DNA from: Brachyspira intermedia PWS/A
GTDB lineage: Bacteria; Spirochaetota; Brachyspiria; Brachyspirales; Brachyspiraceae
Length of the DNA stretch: 64,000 nucleotides
Assembly: GCF_000223215.1 (NCBI RefSeq)
Contig: NC_017243.1
Span: 2,108,001-2,172,000, forward strand
Direction of reading: 5' to 3'
Shown: piece by piece, positions 17,903 to 28,022 of the stretch
Numbering within the stretch: position 1 is the stretch's first letter
Layout: each line of letters opens with the position of its first letter
Notes under the pieces: model-generated
The model's database searches: none
What the model was told of the DNA's origin: nothing
Seen by the model: only the letters and a program-made list of their open reading frames with translations
Translations under genes and position numbers: made by a program

Positions 17903-18487
17903 ATGAAAAAAATTATATTAATATTTTTAGCAATATTTTCTTTTAATCTTTATTCTCAGAATATTGATGACAAGCCCATGAAAATAAATAAAAATTATTT
18001 CACTGATGATGGTAATTTGAAAAACAATAGAAACTTATCCGTTTATGCTATTAGAAAAATTAGATTCACAGATAAATCATCTTATGAAATGATAATATTA
18101 AAAAATAATTATTGGTATTATTACAGTCTATTTCAAATAGAGCAAAATAATAAATACAATTATATAGGAACTATAGCTTTTAAAAGTTTTAATCAAACAG
18201 AAGGACTTGTTGGAAATATAGTTTATAAAGATAATTTTTTCACTGTAGAGCATACTGTTATGTCTAATCTAAAAATGTATATAACATTCAAATATAATGA
18301 TGATAAAAAAATATATTTAGATAAAGCTAGTATGATTGTAGATATTATTGATAATAGTACTATATCAAATACTAATGAAGCCAAAACAACTTCTAAGCAG
18401 GTTAATGGCAATGTAGTACCTAACAAGATTTTATACGAAGATGTTACAATGGATATGATATCAAAATTATTGAGTCTTGATTTATAA
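17903..18487 (+). CDS. Secreted protein of unknown function
   Basis: 194 residues from the ATG at 17903, chosen because GGAG lies about ten bases upstream and the signal peptide (MKKIILIFLAIFSFNLYSQN) begins there; an upstream in-frame ATG at 17888 has no such site. Cleavage is expected after 'LYS'. The mature part is beta-rich with no cysteine and no recognised motif. It follows a truncated duplicate of its own 5' half. Periplasmic or outer-membrane-associated location is inferred from the signal. Confidence 0.75.
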   Translation: MKKIILIFLAIFSFNLYSQNIDDKPMKINKNYFTDDGNLKNNRNLSVYAIRKIRFTDKSSYEMIILKNNYWYYYSLFQIEQNNKYNYIGTIAFKSFNQTEGLVGNIVYKDNFFTVEHTVMSNLKMYITFKYNDDKKIYLDKASMIVDIIDNSTISNTNEAKTTSKQVNGNVVPNKILYEDVTMDMISKLLSLDL

Positions 18488-18562
18488 TTATATTTTGTAA
18501 AAAATTATAGAAATATAATAAAAAATACAATATCAAAATCATTAAACATAGAGCTTAATAGT

Positions 18563-19093
18563 ATGAGAGCATTTTTAGCATTAAACTTAAATAAAGAAAT
18601 TAAAAATAAATATTCTAATATACTTAGAATAAATGAAAATATAGCAGAATTAAAAAAAGTATCAAAAGATAAAATGCATATAACGTTAGTATTCTTTGAT
18701 AATATAAAAGAAGAGCAAATAGAATTAATAAAAAAAGAAGTGATAAACTCCTCACCTACCCCATTTAATATAAACTTTGAAAATATTTCTTACTTCACAA
18801 ATAAATTCAAAGATATAAATGTAATATTCATAAAAGCAGCAAGCGAGGAATTAAAAAACTATGTCAAAACTTTAAGAAGCAATTTAGATAATATAAACAA
18901 TCTTAAATACGACAAAAAAGATTTTAAATCTCATATCACATTAGCAAGAGTTAAAAAAGTTTATGATAATGAAAAATTAAAAGAAACTATTGAAGAAATA
19001 GATTTTACTTCATCATCTTTTATAGCTGATTCTATCACTTTATATTCAAGCGATTTTTATAATTATACAGAAATTTTCACTATCAATTTTTAA
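18563..19093 (+). CDS. thpR: RNA 2',3'-cyclic phosphodiesterase (2H family)
   Basis: 176 residues, the normal length for ThpR/LigT. The two catalytic HxT motifs are present: 'HITLVFF' (H39-x-T41) and 'HITLARV' near residue 125. The start 'MRAFLALNL' is typical for the family. The enzyme opens 2',3'-cyclic phosphates to 2'-phosphates in RNA ends. No SD-like site better than 'GAGCTTAATAGT' is seen. It is convergent with the flavin reductase gene. Confidence 0.92.
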   Translation: MRAFLALNLNKEIKNKYSNILRINENIAELKKVSKDKMHITLVFFDNIKEEQIELIKKEVINSSPTPFNINFENISYFTNKFKDINVIFIKAASEELKNYVKTLRSNLDNINNLKYDKKDFKSHITLARVKKVYDNEKLKETIEEIDFTSSSFIADSITLYSSDFYNYTEIFTINF

Positions 19094-19116
19094 TTAGTAT
19101 AAAAATTATTATATAA

Positions 19117-19653
19117 TTATTCTATGATGTAGCTATCAACTATCTCACCATAATAAGCTATATGATAATCTTTATTAGAACCGTAGAAACTGCTTTCAAC
19201 ATCTTGAGGATAAAATTGTTTCTTTATATCTTCCGGTATTTCTTTACTATCTTGCATTTGTTTATATATAACCTTACATTCAAGAGTCAAAGGAAGTTCT
19301 CTTAATCCGGGAACAGAAACTATATTAGAATCTTCCAAAGTTAAATTAAGTTCTTTTATTTTATCTGTATTAAGTCCGGATTTAGTACCGCATACTTTTA
19401 TGATATTTCTATCTATATTATCAACAGGAATATTAACTGTAAACTCCGGATTTTCATCTAATAGTTTTCTTGTATATCTATTTTCTCTTATAAAGATTAT
19501 AAATATATTTTTATTCCACTCTATTCCCAAACAGCCCCAAGAAACGGACATACTATTTACTTTTTCATTAGCTTTAGTTGTTATTAGAACACCTTTTTTA
19601 ACTTCTTTAAGTATATGGCTTGCATAATCTAAAACATCTATTTTCTTTTTCAT
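19117..19653 (-). CDS. Flavin reductase-like FMN-binding protein
   Basis: 178 residues with the DIM6/NTAB (flavin_reduct) pattern: 'GVLITTKANEKVNSMSVSWGCLG' at about 20-42 forms the FMN-binding strands. It is followed by 'IFIRENRYTRKLLDENPEFTVNIP' and a C-terminal 'HIAYYGEIVDSY'. Members bind FMN and reduce flavins or other small acceptors with NAD(P)H; anaerobes often have several. The specific electron acceptor cannot be told. AAGGAG precedes the start. Confidence 0.88.
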   Translation of the reverse strand: MKKKIDVLDYASHILKEVKKGVLITTKANEKVNSMSVSWGCLGIEWNKNIFIIFIRENRYTRKLLDENPEFTVNIPVDNIDRNIIKVCGTKSGLNTDKIKELNLTLEDSNIVSVPGLRELPLTLECKVIYKQMQDSKEIPEDIKKQFYPQDVESSFYGSNKDYHIAYYGEIVDSYIIE

Positions 19654-19818
19654 TTCAATTAACTCCTTAAAAATTAGATAAATTGTATAATAAATAATAT
19701 AAAAAACAATGCATCAAATAAATATTTTTGAAATTTAATATTATTTACATTTTTGTCAATTAAAGTATAATTAAAAAGATAAACATAATATTTAATAATT
19801 ACAAAGGCAAATTAATTT

Positions 19819-21276
19819 ATGAATAAAATAAATAGAATATATATAGGCTATCCTCCATTTGAAAGCGACAGAGGAGTAGCATTATTATCACAGAACAGAC
19901 AATTTCAATGGTTCAAGAGTCCTACATATATTTATCCTGTTGTTCCTGCAACTGCCGCCACTATGATAAAAAATGCAGGATACAATGTGGATTTCATTGA
20001 TGCTATAGCTAGAAACATGACTACTAAAGAATGGCATCAATATTTAGAAGCAAATACACCTGATTTATTATTCTTTGAAGTGAAGACACCTGTTATATAT
20101 AAAGCTTGGAAAATAGTTGATGATTTAAAAGAAAAATATCCTAATATGATTGTTGTTATTGCAGGCGATCATGTTACTGCTATGCCTGAAGAGACTATGA
20201 ATAATTGCAAAGTTGATTATTTACTTACAGGCGGTGATTATGATTTCTTGCTATTAAATCTAATAGAATATTTAAATGGAAAAGCTCAATTAGAAAAAGG
20301 CATATACTACAGAGAATCAAACACTATAAAAAATACAGGCTTCTTTGAATTAAGACATGATTTAAAAAGCCTTCCATTTATAGACAGAGATTTAACTGAG
20401 TGGCAAAGATACGCTTATGATAACGGCAATTTTAAACGCATACCGGGAACTTATATAATGGCGGGAAGGGATTGCTGGCATCATAGATGTACTTTCTGTT
20501 CTTGGACTGGAATATATACAAATTTCCGTGCTAGAACTGCTGAAAATGTTGTTGATGAAGTGGACTTTCTTTACAACAAATACAATATAAGAGAGATAAT
20601 GGACGATACAGGTTGTTTTCCAGTAAAGAAATGGCTTAATGATTTCTGTAATTATATGATAGATAAAAAGCTAAATAAAAAAGTTAATATAGACTGTAAT
20701 ATGCGTTTCGGTGCTTGTAATGAAGATGAATACAGACTAATGAAAAAAGCAGGATTCAGATTTTTATTATTTGGTTTAGAATCAGCAAGTCAAAATACAT
20801 TGGACAGACTCATAAAAGGAAATAAAGTTGAAGAGATACTTCCTTCTTGTAAAGCAGCTTCCGATGCTGGACTTTCCCCTCATATCACAGTAATGCTTGG
20901 TTATCCTTGGGAAACTGAAGAAGATATTGAAAAAACTTATGAACTTACTAAAAAACTTCTTCTAAAAGGTTATGCTAAAACTATGCAGGCCACAATAATA
21001 ATTCCGTATCCTGGTACAGAATTATTTAATCAATGTAAGAGAGAAAATTGGCTTACTACAGAAAATTGGGAAGATTATGATATGCGTACAGCTATCATGA
21101 AAACCGATGTAGGCGAAGAAAAAATAAAATCTTGGATACAAAAACTTTATAATCTTAGTTTTACTCCTCAGTTTTTAATGCATAAAGTATTATCAATTAG
21201 AGATTTAGACGATATAAAATACTATTTAAGAGCATTTAAAAAAGTATCAAAAGTGCATTTAAAAGACTTTGAATAA
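19819..21276 (+). CDS. B12-binding-type radical SAM protein with CX4CX2C cluster motif
   Basis: 485 residues. The first ~155 resemble a cobalamin-binding Rossmann domain (PxxLLFFEVKTP, a VIAGDHVT strand, 'VDYLLTGGDYDFL') without the DxHxxG histidine. The radical SAM barrel starts near 210 with 'GRDCWHHRCTFCSW': the cysteines are C219, C224 and C227, so the spacing is CX4CX2C instead of the usual CX3CX2C. The rest keeps radical SAM features such as 'FLLFGLESASQNTLDRL' and 'VMLGYPWETEEDIEKT'. The substrate is unknown; relatives act on lipids, tetrapyrroles or peptides. The AhpD-like gene follows 75 bases downstream. Confidence 0.83.
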   Translation: MNKINRIYIGYPPFESDRGVALLSQNRQFQWFKSPTYIYPVVPATAATMIKNAGYNVDFIDAIARNMTTKEWHQYLEANTPDLLFFEVKTPVIYKAWKIVDDLKEKYPNMIVVIAGDHVTAMPEETMNNCKVDYLLTGGDYDFLLLNLIEYLNGKAQLEKGIYYRESNTIKNTGFFELRHDLKSLPFIDRDLTEWQRYAYDNGNFKRIPGTYIMAGRDCWHHRCTFCSWTGIYTNFRARTAENVVDEVDFLYNKYNIREIMDDTGCFPVKKWLNDFCNYMIDKKLNKKVNIDCNMRFGACNEDEYRLMKKAGFRFLLFGLESASQNTLDRLIKGNKVEEILPSCKAASDAGLSPHITVMLGYPWETEEDIEKTYELTKKLLLKGYAKTMQATIIIPYPGTELFNQCKRENWLTTENWEDYDMRTAIMKTDVGEEKIKSWIQKLYNLSFTPQFLMHKVLSIRDLDDIKYYLRAFKKVSKVHLKDFE

Positions 21277-21351
21277 TTTTGTTTTTATTATAAAATATAT
21301 AGAACTATTAATCATAAATTTTTATTAATAAATTTAAATAAGGAGTTATTT

Positions 21352-21909
21352 ATGGCTAGAGTTAAATTTATGGAATATGAGGAAGCTCAGGGAAAAGTAA
21401 AAGAGGCTTTCGATTATCAATTAAAAAAAAGCGGCAATGTTACAAATATGAAAAAAGCATTATTAAATGACTATGCTACTTATGAAGCATTTATGGGTTG
21501 GTATGTTTCATTCGACAGATTAGTAGAAGTTGTGGGTAAAAGAGCTGCTATGATATTGGCACATTCTGTTTCTACTACTAATGGATGTATGCTTTGTTCT
21601 TTATTCTTCATCAGAGATTTAAAAGCTATAGGAGATGATCCTAAAAATCTTAAACTTGATGAAAAAGAACAATTATTATCTCAATTAGGTATGCAAATGG
21701 TAAAAGACCCTAATGGCGTAACTGATGAACTTATGAATAATTTTAAAAAACATTTCAATGATTCTGAAATAGTTACTATAGTTGGTTTTGCTGCTCAAAT
21801 GATGGCTACTAACAATTTCAATGCTGTATTAAAAATAGATTTAGATGAATCTTTGATACCTATACAAGGCGAGTTTGAAAAAGAAACTTGGAGAGCAAAA
21901 AATAATTAA
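21352..21909 (+). CDS. AhpD-like/carboxymuconolactone decarboxylase-type protein
   Basis: 185 residues, helical, with the redox CxxC 'GCMLCS' (C79, C82) preceded by 'AHSVSTTN', the arrangement seen in AhpD-like CMD-family proteins. AhpD itself reduces AhpC with lipoamide; many paralogues have unknown partners. No peroxiredoxin is adjacent. It follows a radical SAM gene by 75 bases and is closed by a strong terminator, so the two may be one unit. An AAGGAG site lies eight bases before the ATG. Confidence 0.72.
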   Translation: MARVKFMEYEEAQGKVKEAFDYQLKKSGNVTNMKKALLNDYATYEAFMGWYVSFDRLVEVVGKRAAMILAHSVSTTNGCMLCSLFFIRDLKAIGDDPKNLKLDEKEQLLSQLGMQMVKDPNGVTDELMNNFKKHFNDSEIVTIVGFAAQMMATNNFNAVLKIDLDESLIPIQGEFEKETWRAKNN

Positions 21910-21933
21910 TATTTAAATAATTATTAAAATAAA

Positions 21934-21964
21934 AAACAAGGGGAATAATTCTCCTTGTTTTTTT
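21934..21964 (+). terminator. Rho-independent terminator after the AhpD-like gene
   Basis: The stem AAACAAGGGGAA / TTCTCCTTGTTT with a three-base loop is followed by further T residues. Confidence 0.92.
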
Positions 21965-22017
21965 GTCAACTTTGTAATTAATAATAATACCCATAAAACA
22001 GGTATGTATATTAAAGC

Positions 22018-22533
22018 TTATGAGTTATGTTCTTCAGTATCCAAATTACCTACAAACTTATCAAAAGTATAAAGATTTCTTCCTTCCAAATTTCCCAATA
22101 TTTTTATTTTTTTAATTATATCATTGAATAGTTCTTCCTCTTCAAGCTGCTCTTCAACAAACCATTCTAAAAACTTCAAAGTAACATAATCTTTATTGTC
22201 CATTGCTATACCAACTAGCTTATTAATGCAAGAAGTAATATATTCTTCATGCTTAATTACTTTCTCAAATAATTCTTGAACAGAATTAAAATTACATTCA
22301 GGAGCTTTCATCTCTCCCATTATAGCCTGTCCTCCAGCTTTATTAATATACTCTCTAAACTTTTCTAAATGAGTATGTTCTTCTGCTGAATGATTATATA
22401 AAAATTTGCTGCATCCTTTAAGTCCTTGCTTTTCGCACCAGCCAGCCATATTAAAATAAAGATTTGCTGAATAATGCTCTTCATTTAAATGGTCATTTAA
22501 TAATTTTACTGTTTCTTCTTTTATTATAGGCAT
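22018..22533 (-). CDS. ftn: Ferritin
   Basis: 171 residues, non-haem bacterial ferritin. Ferroxidase ligands are visible: E17/E18 in 'LNEEHYSANLYF', E50/H53 in 'SAEEHTHLEKF', and the 'VEEQLEEEELF' helix near 127-137. It stores iron as a mineral inside a 24-mer and limits Fenton chemistry. A good AAAAGGAG site precedes the start. It is read as a single gene after the chemoreceptor terminator. Confidence 0.95.
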   Translation of the reverse strand: MPIIKEETVKLLNDHLNEEHYSANLYFNMAGWCEKQGLKGCSKFLYNHSAEEHTHLEKFREYINKAGGQAIMGEMKAPECNFNSVQELFEKVIKHEEYITSCINKLVGIAMDNKDYVTLKFLEWFVEEQLEEEELFNDIIKKIKILGNLEGRNLYTFDKFVGNLDTEEHNS

Positions 22534-22611
22534 AATAATAAACTCCTTTTTTAGATTTAACTAACATTATTTTATAACGTTCTAACATTTTTAACAATAT
22601 ATCTTGATTAT

Positions 22612-22660
22612 AAAAATATCCTAATATTATATTTTTTAATATAACATTAGGATATTATAA
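22612..22660 (-). terminator. Terminator of the chemoreceptor gene
   Basis: A near-perfect 17-base stem (22616-22632 pairs with 22639-22655) separated by a six-base loop. On the minus strand it is followed by ATTTTTAT, and it lies just past the stop at 22683. Confidence 0.82.
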
Positions 22661-22682
22661 AACATATATAACAATTATAATA

Positions 22683-24617
22683 TTAATATTTTAACTTAAA
22701 ATATTCTATAGATCTCACCAATTCATTAGCCTCACTAAGTAATGATTCGGAAGCAGAAGTAGCCTCAGTAACTAATGCTGCATTTTTCTGAACAGCAGTA
22801 TCCATATTACTTATAGCTATATTGATTTGTTCTATTCCTCTTTCTTGTTCCTGAGCAGCTATATTTATTCTATCCATCAAAGATGAAGCCTTGTCCATTT
22901 TATCTGAAATTTCATCAAATATCTCTTTAGATTCTTGAACACTCTTAGCAGCTAAATTTATTTTTTCATTACTGTCTGTTATCAATGAAGTAATATTTTT
23001 TACCGATTCTTGAGTAGTTTGAGCTAGATTTCTTACCTCACTTGCCACAACCGCAAAACCTCTTCCCTGATCTCCGGCACGTGCTGCTTCTACAGATGCA
23101 TTCAAAGCAAGTATATTTGTCTGGAATGCAATTCCTTCTATAAGTTTAGTAATATCCATGATTTTATTACTAGACTCATAAACATCATTCATTTTGCTTA
23201 CACTATCCTCTACAATATTACCGGCTTTAACTAAATCTTCCTTAGCTTCTGATACCATATTTGTACTAGTAGATACATTTTCAGCAGATTCTTTGATAGC
23301 ACTAGCCATTTGATTCATTGATGCTGCTGTCTCTTCCAAACTTGCGGCTTGAGATTCTGTTCTTTGAGATAAATCATTGTTTCCAATTAATACTTCATTT
23401 GCAGCGGTAGAAACCTGTTCTGCAGAATTTTTAACAGTATTTATTACATTGTTAAAATTCTTCATAGCTTTATCCCAGCCTCTAGCAATATCACCCCATT
23501 CATCTCTTCTCTTATCAAAATGTTTAGGTATTTCTCTAGTTAAATCACCTTCAGACATAGCCAAAATATCTTTAGATAAAGAAGATATTATACTAGATAC
23601 TTTTCTTCCTATTATATATGGAATAAGCAATAATAATATTACAATTATAGAAATCAAAATTATAAGAAGAACATAGCTCATAGCAATACTATCTTTCAAT
23701 ACTACATTTTTTGCTGAAGCCAATTCCAAACACCAAAAAACTCCTTTAGATATCTCTATCGGTGTAAATTCATATAAAAGCTCTTCCTTAGAAACATCAC
23801 TATATCCCTCTACCATTAATGGTTTACCATTTTTAATATTCTCTAAAACATTATAATCTTTATAATGAGGATATACTTCATAAACATTTTTAGATACATT
23901 ATCCATATTATAACTATCATACACTACAAGTCCATTTTGATCATATAAAGCAACAGTTGTATCCTCAAATATATTAATATTTCCTAATAGAGCAACAATA
24001 GAATCAGCAAATATATCAACATAAATAACACCTATAAATTTATTGTTAGGCATTATAGGAATACATAAAGTAAATAATACCGTATCAGCATTAACTGTGG
24101 AATTATAAACCCCAGATACATATACAGACCCTGTTCTTTTAGGTTCTGTATAATAATCTACATTAAAAGTATCTATTCCTAAATATGACTCTCCGTTTCT
24201 TGATATATAATAATTAAATCTTCCATTAGCGGCTCTATATTCGGAATTGGTATAATCTGCATCATTATCTAATGCATTAGGTTCAAATGCTATTGACAAA
24301 CCATTTATATCATCTGGAAGGCTATTAAAAAATACTGAAGTTAATTGTTTATATGTCGCTCTATCTCTTATTCCTCTGTTATAAATATTTTCTATATTAA
24401 CTTTAAGACCCAAAACACTATATAAATGTTTTTCTATATTAAATTTTATATCATTAGCTTCTTTTAATGAGGTTTCTTCTAATATTTTATACGACAAATT
24501 TTTAGTTATCTTACCTACATACAACATAATTACAGTATTTGCTAATATAATAATTACTATAATTGGAACTAATATAATAGCTGTAATTTGAAATTTCAAT
24601 CCGACTTTTTTAAACAT
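22683..24617 (-). CDS. Methyl-accepting chemotaxis protein with dCache-type sensor
   Basis: 644 residues. TM1 lies at ~8-32, then a long periplasmic sensor (~35-310) with Cache features ('[14 protein letters not shown]', '[18 protein letters not shown]', '[12 protein letters not shown]'), TM2 (~313-337), HAMP, and a methyl-accepting signalling domain. The tip hairpin is the canonical '[21 protein letters not shown]' region. dCache sensors typically bind amino acids or small carboxylates; the ligand is unknown. The C-terminus lacks a CheR-tethering pentapeptide. The gene is alone, with a terminator downstream. Confidence 0.95.
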   Translation of the reverse strand: MFKKVGLKFQITAIILVPIIVIIILANTVIMLYVGKITKNLSYKILEETSLKEANDIKFNIEKHLYSVLGLKVNIENIYNRGIRDRATYKQLTSVFFNSLPDDINGLSIAFEPNALDNDADYTNSEYRAANGRFNYYISRNGESYLGIDTFNVDYYTEPKRTGSVYVSGVYNSTVNADTVLFTLCIPIMPNNKFIGVIYVDIFADSIVALLGNINIFEDTTVALYDQNGLVVYDSYNMDNVSKNVYEVYPHYKDYNVLENIKNGKPLMVEGYSDVSKEELLYEFTPIEISKGVFWCLELASAKNVVLKDSIAMSYVLLIILISIIVILLLLIPYIIGRKVSSIISSLSKDILAMSEGDLTREIPKHFDKRRDEWGDIARGWDKAMKNFNNVINTVKNSAEQVSTAANEVLIGNNDLSQRTESQAASLEETAASMNQMASAIKESAENVSTSTNMVSEAKEDLVKAGNIVEDSVSKMNDVYESSNKIMDITKLIEGIAFQTNILALNASVEAARAGDQGRGFAVVASEVRNLAQTTQESVKNITSLITDSNEKINLAAKSVQESKEIFDEISDKMDKASSLMDRINIAAQEQERGIEQINIAISNMDTAVQKNAALVTEATSASESLLSEANELVRSIEYFKLKY

Positions 24618-24861
24618 AATAACTCCATCTAAAATTATTTTATTGAAATAAAATAATTTTTATTAAGATAATGATAAGGTCCGACAAAGAAATAAACCCT
24701 AACATTTTATACTATATAATAGAAAAATAAAAAATACAAGCGTATAAAATTTAATGATAAAAAATAAAAAAATACTTGATTTTTTATCATTCTACTAATA
24801 GAATGCATGATTATATTTTAAAAAGTTTATTTAAACAATTTTATTAAATGGAGAAATAATT

Positions 24862-26544
24862 ATGAGTTTCAGAGAAAATAGTTCTTTAAGAAGCGACAGA
24901 GTTTTAAAAGGTGATGAAAGAGCACCAAACAGATCATTGTTCTATTCTATGGGATATACAGATGAAGAATTAAAAAGACCTCTGATTGGAATTATTTCTG
25001 CATACAGTGAAATTGTACCCGGACATATACATCTTGATAAACTTTCTCAAGCTGTTAAAGCCGGTGTATTAATAGGAGGAGGTACTCCAATACTTATACC
25101 TGCAATAGGAGTTTGCGACGGAATAGCTATGGGACACTTAGGAATGAAATATTCACTTCCTTCAAGAGAATTAATAGCTGATTCTGTTGAAAGTATGGTT
25201 ATAGCTCATGGTTTAGACGGAGTAGTTCTTGTACCTAACTGCGATAAAATAGTTCCTGGTATGATAATGGGACTTTTAAGAATGAATATACCGGGAATAG
25301 TGATAAGCGGAGGAGCTATGCTTCCAGGTGATCATGGCGAGGAAAAAGTAAGTTTATCAAATATATTCGAGGCTGTAGGAGCTAAAAAAGCTAATCTTAT
25401 AAATGATGCTGAATTGGAAGAATATGCTCAGCATACATGTCCTAGTTGCGGTTCTTGTGCCGGTATGTACACTGCTAATAGTATGAACTGTCTTTCTGAG
25501 GCATTAGGTATAGCTTTACCAGGAAACGGAACAATACCTGCTGTATATTCTGCTAGAACTTTACTTGCTAAGAAAGCTGGTATGCAGGTTATGGAATTAT
25601 TAAAAAAAGATATAAAACCTTTAGATATAATAACTCCTGAATCTTTCAAAAATGCACTTGCTGTTGATATGGCTTTGGGATGTTCTACAAATAGTGTACT
25701 TCACTTACTTGCTATAGCTAATGAAGCAGGAATAGAATTAGACTTAAAAATCATAAATGAAGTAAGCGACCGTACTCCTAATCTTTGTCATTTAGCACCT
25801 GCCGGACATAACTATATAGAAGACTTATACAAAGCCGGCGGAATACCTGCTGTTATGAAAGAGCTTGATAAAGGCGGATTTATAAACACTTCTCTTATGA
25901 CTGCTACAGGTAAAACAATAGCTGAAAATATAAAAGATGCTGTTAACAAAAATAATAATGTATTAAGAAATATAGAAAACCCTTATAGTAAAACTGGCGG
26001 TATAGCAATACTTTGGGGCAATATAGCTAAAGACGGATGTGTTGTTAAACGTTCTGCCGTTGCTGATGAAATGCTTGTACATAAAGGACCTGCTAGAGTA
26101 TTCGACAGCGAAGAATCTGCAATAGCTGCTATATATGCCGGTAAAATAAATAAAGGCGATGTTGTTGTTATAAGATACGAAGGCCCAAAAGGCGGACCTG
26201 GTATGCGTGAGATGTTAAACCCTACTTCTGCACTTGCCGGTATGAAATTAGATAAAGATGTTGCTTTGATAACTGATGGAAGATTCTCAGGTGCTTCAAG
26301 AGGTGCATCTATAGGTCACGTTTCACCAGAAGCTGCAAGCGGCGGAGAAATAGCATTCATAAAAGAAAATGACATCATAAGTATAGATATACCTAATCAT
26401 AAAATCAATTTAGAAATCTCTGATGAAGAAATGGAAAAAAGAAGAAAAGAGACTGCTATTAAACCTTTAGAAGAAATTAGAGGCTGGCTTGGAAGATATA
26501 GAAAACTTGTTCAGTCTGCTAATACTGGTGCTGTATTGAAATAA
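24862..26544 (+). CDS. ilvD: Dihydroxy-acid dehydratase
   Basis: 560 residues, full length. It dehydrates 2,3-dihydroxy-isovalerate and -methylvalerate in valine/isoleucine synthesis using an Fe-S cluster. The cluster cysteines sit in '[10 protein letters not shown]' (~90), 'NCDKIVPGM' (~122) and '[17 protein letters not shown]' (~195). The C-terminal '[21 protein letters not shown]' is the family signature. No other ilv/leu gene is adjacent. GGAGAAATAATT precedes the ATG. Confidence 0.97.
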   Translation: MSFRENSSLRSDRVLKGDERAPNRSLFYSMGYTDEELKRPLIGIISAYSEIVPGHIHLDKLSQAVKAGVLIGGGTPILIPAIGVCDGIAMGHLGMKYSLPSRELIADSVESMVIAHGLDGVVLVPNCDKIVPGMIMGLLRMNIPGIVISGGAMLPGDHGEEKVSLSNIFEAVGAKKANLINDAELEEYAQHTCPSCGSCAGMYTANSMNCLSEALGIALPGNGTIPAVYSARTLLAKKAGMQVMELLKKDIKPLDIITPESFKNALAVDMALGCSTNSVLHLLAIANEAGIELDLKIINEVSDRTPNLCHLAPAGHNYIEDLYKAGGIPAVMKELDKGGFINTSLMTATGKTIAENIKDAVNKNNNVLRNIENPYSKTGGIAILWGNIAKDGCVVKRSAVADEMLVHKGPARVFDSEESAIAAIYAGKINKGDVVVIRYEGPKGGPGMREMLNPTSALAGMKLDKDVALITDGRFSGASRGASIGHVSPEAASGGEIAFIKENDIISIDIPNHKINLEISDEEMEKRRKETAIKPLEEIRGWLGRYRKLVQSANTGAVLK

Positions 26545-26892
26545 TAATTAATAATTAAAAAATAAATTGATGTTATAGATATTATTCTTAAATACCTATA
26601 ACATCAAATAAGCACTATTAATCTAATAATCTAAAAGTCATTATAAAAAATTAATATTACAGACTGCTTGAATACCTATCTTTTAAGCCAGGATAAAAAT
26701 CATTTAGTTTATAGCTGATATAAGCTTGGACTAAATTTATTTTAAATAAAATTTTTTAAAGGAGAAAAATATGATTATCAAAAATTAATTTCTGAAAATA
26801 AACTTGTTTCAAGTGTTTACATAATAAATATATAAACTAAATAAAAAACAAACAACAATAATAAAAAATAATATTAATTAAAGGATAAAAAA
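26545..26892 (+). other. Intergenic stretch with hairpin and a possible gene remnant
   Basis: The first part holds a hairpin (TGATGTTATAG at 26569-26579 with CTATAACATCA at 26596-26606) but no clear T run, so it is a weak terminator candidate for ilvD. Further on, a good AAAGGAG site precedes an ATG at 26771 that stops after five codons. Shifting by one base opens a ~20-codon frame (DYQKLISENKLVSSVYIINI) to about 26838, which looks like the start of a lost gene. No known riboswitch was recognised here. Confidence 0.4.
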
Positions 26893-27981
26893 ATGAGTTT
26901 AGAAAATTTATTTCTGCCTAACTTTAGTATAGGAAGCGATGCATACAAAGATATATATGATGTATGTTCAAATTATGGAAAAAGAGCGGTTATAATATCC
27001 GGCAAAAAATCTATACAAGCATCAATAGAATCAATATTAAACAATATAAAAGATATAACCATAACAGGAATGTTCCATTACGGCGATAAATCCACTTTTG
27101 AAAATGTTGATTTACTTAAAGAAAAGAAAGCAGTAATGGAAGCTGATATGATATTCGCTGTAGGAGGCGGAAGAGCATTAGATACATCAAAAGTTTTAGC
27201 ACATACTATAAATAAGCCTATATTTACATTTCCAACATTGGCTTCAAATTGTGCCGCTGTAACCAGTCTTTCTGTAGTTTATAATAATGACGGGAGCTTC
27301 AAAAAGATGTTCAGCGATAAAAGACCTCCTTTGCATACTTTTATAAATACTGATATCATATTAAATTCACCTGAAAATTATTTTAGGGCCGGTATAGGTA
27401 ATGCTGTTTCTAAACAGTATGAATCATTATTCTCAACAAGAAATGAGAATTTAAATTATAAAAATTTCTTAGCAGTAGAGATAATAAAAAACTGTTCTAA
27501 TGATATATTAAAACATTATTCAGAAGCTATAAACGATTTTCAAAACAAAAAAGTAACTGATGTTTTAAATAGAGTAATACTTCATATAATATATACAACA
27601 GGCTTAACTTCAGTAATGGCAAAAGATGATCATCATATATCTTTAGCACATGGCATGCATAACGGACTTACAAAAGTAAAAAGAATAGGAGACAATTTGC
27701 TTCATGGTGAATTGGTATCCTACGGCATATTATTACTTCTCACTATGGACAAACAATTTGAAGAAAGAGAAAATATTTTTAAATTCAATAAATCAATATC
27801 TCTTCCAACATGCTTAAAAGATATAGGAATAAATAAAGCTAGTTTAGAAGATGAAGAACTTAATAATGCTTTAGAAATAGCTCTTGCTGGCAAAGACTTA
27901 AATATCAGTCCGTATAAAGTTGATAAAAATATGATATTAAAGGCTATAATCGATTTAGAAGATTTCAATAATAAACAATAA
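26893..27981 (+). CDS. GldA-like iron/zinc alcohol dehydrogenase family protein
   Basis: 362 residues with the glycerol-dehydrogenase fold: an NAD-binding 'FAVGGGRALDTSK' (88-100), 'FPTLASNCAAVTSLSVVY' (113-130) and the metal region. Two metal histidines are conserved, H253 in 'LAHGMHNGL' and H271 in 'HGELVSYG'. The aspartate ligand expected in 'GIGDA' is Asn170 ('AGIGNA'), so metal binding may be altered. The substrate is unknown; relatives act on glycerol, hydroxyacetone or phosphorylated polyols. A BASS transporter follows 41 bases downstream and is probably in the same operon. Confidence 0.8.
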   Translation: MSLENLFLPNFSIGSDAYKDIYDVCSNYGKRAVIISGKKSIQASIESILNNIKDITITGMFHYGDKSTFENVDLLKEKKAVMEADMIFAVGGGRALDTSKVLAHTINKPIFTFPTLASNCAAVTSLSVVYNNDGSFKKMFSDKRPPLHTFINTDIILNSPENYFRAGIGNAVSKQYESLFSTRNENLNYKNFLAVEIIKNCSNDILKHYSEAINDFQNKKVTDVLNRVILHIIYTTGLTSVMAKDDHHISLAHGMHNGLTKVKRIGDNLLHGELVSYGILLLLTMDKQFEERENIFKFNKSISLPTCLKDIGINKASLEDEELNNALEIALAGKDLNISPYKVDKNMILKAIIDLEDFNNKQ

Positions 27982-28022
27982 TAAATAATAACAAAAAATA
28001 ATTTATAAAAAGGATGATAAAA

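Noticed and set aside
26607-26770. A riboswitch in the leader of the GldA-like gene
   Set aside because: The segment has modest pairing potential (CCAGG with CTTGG), but none of the conserved cores of known classes was found.
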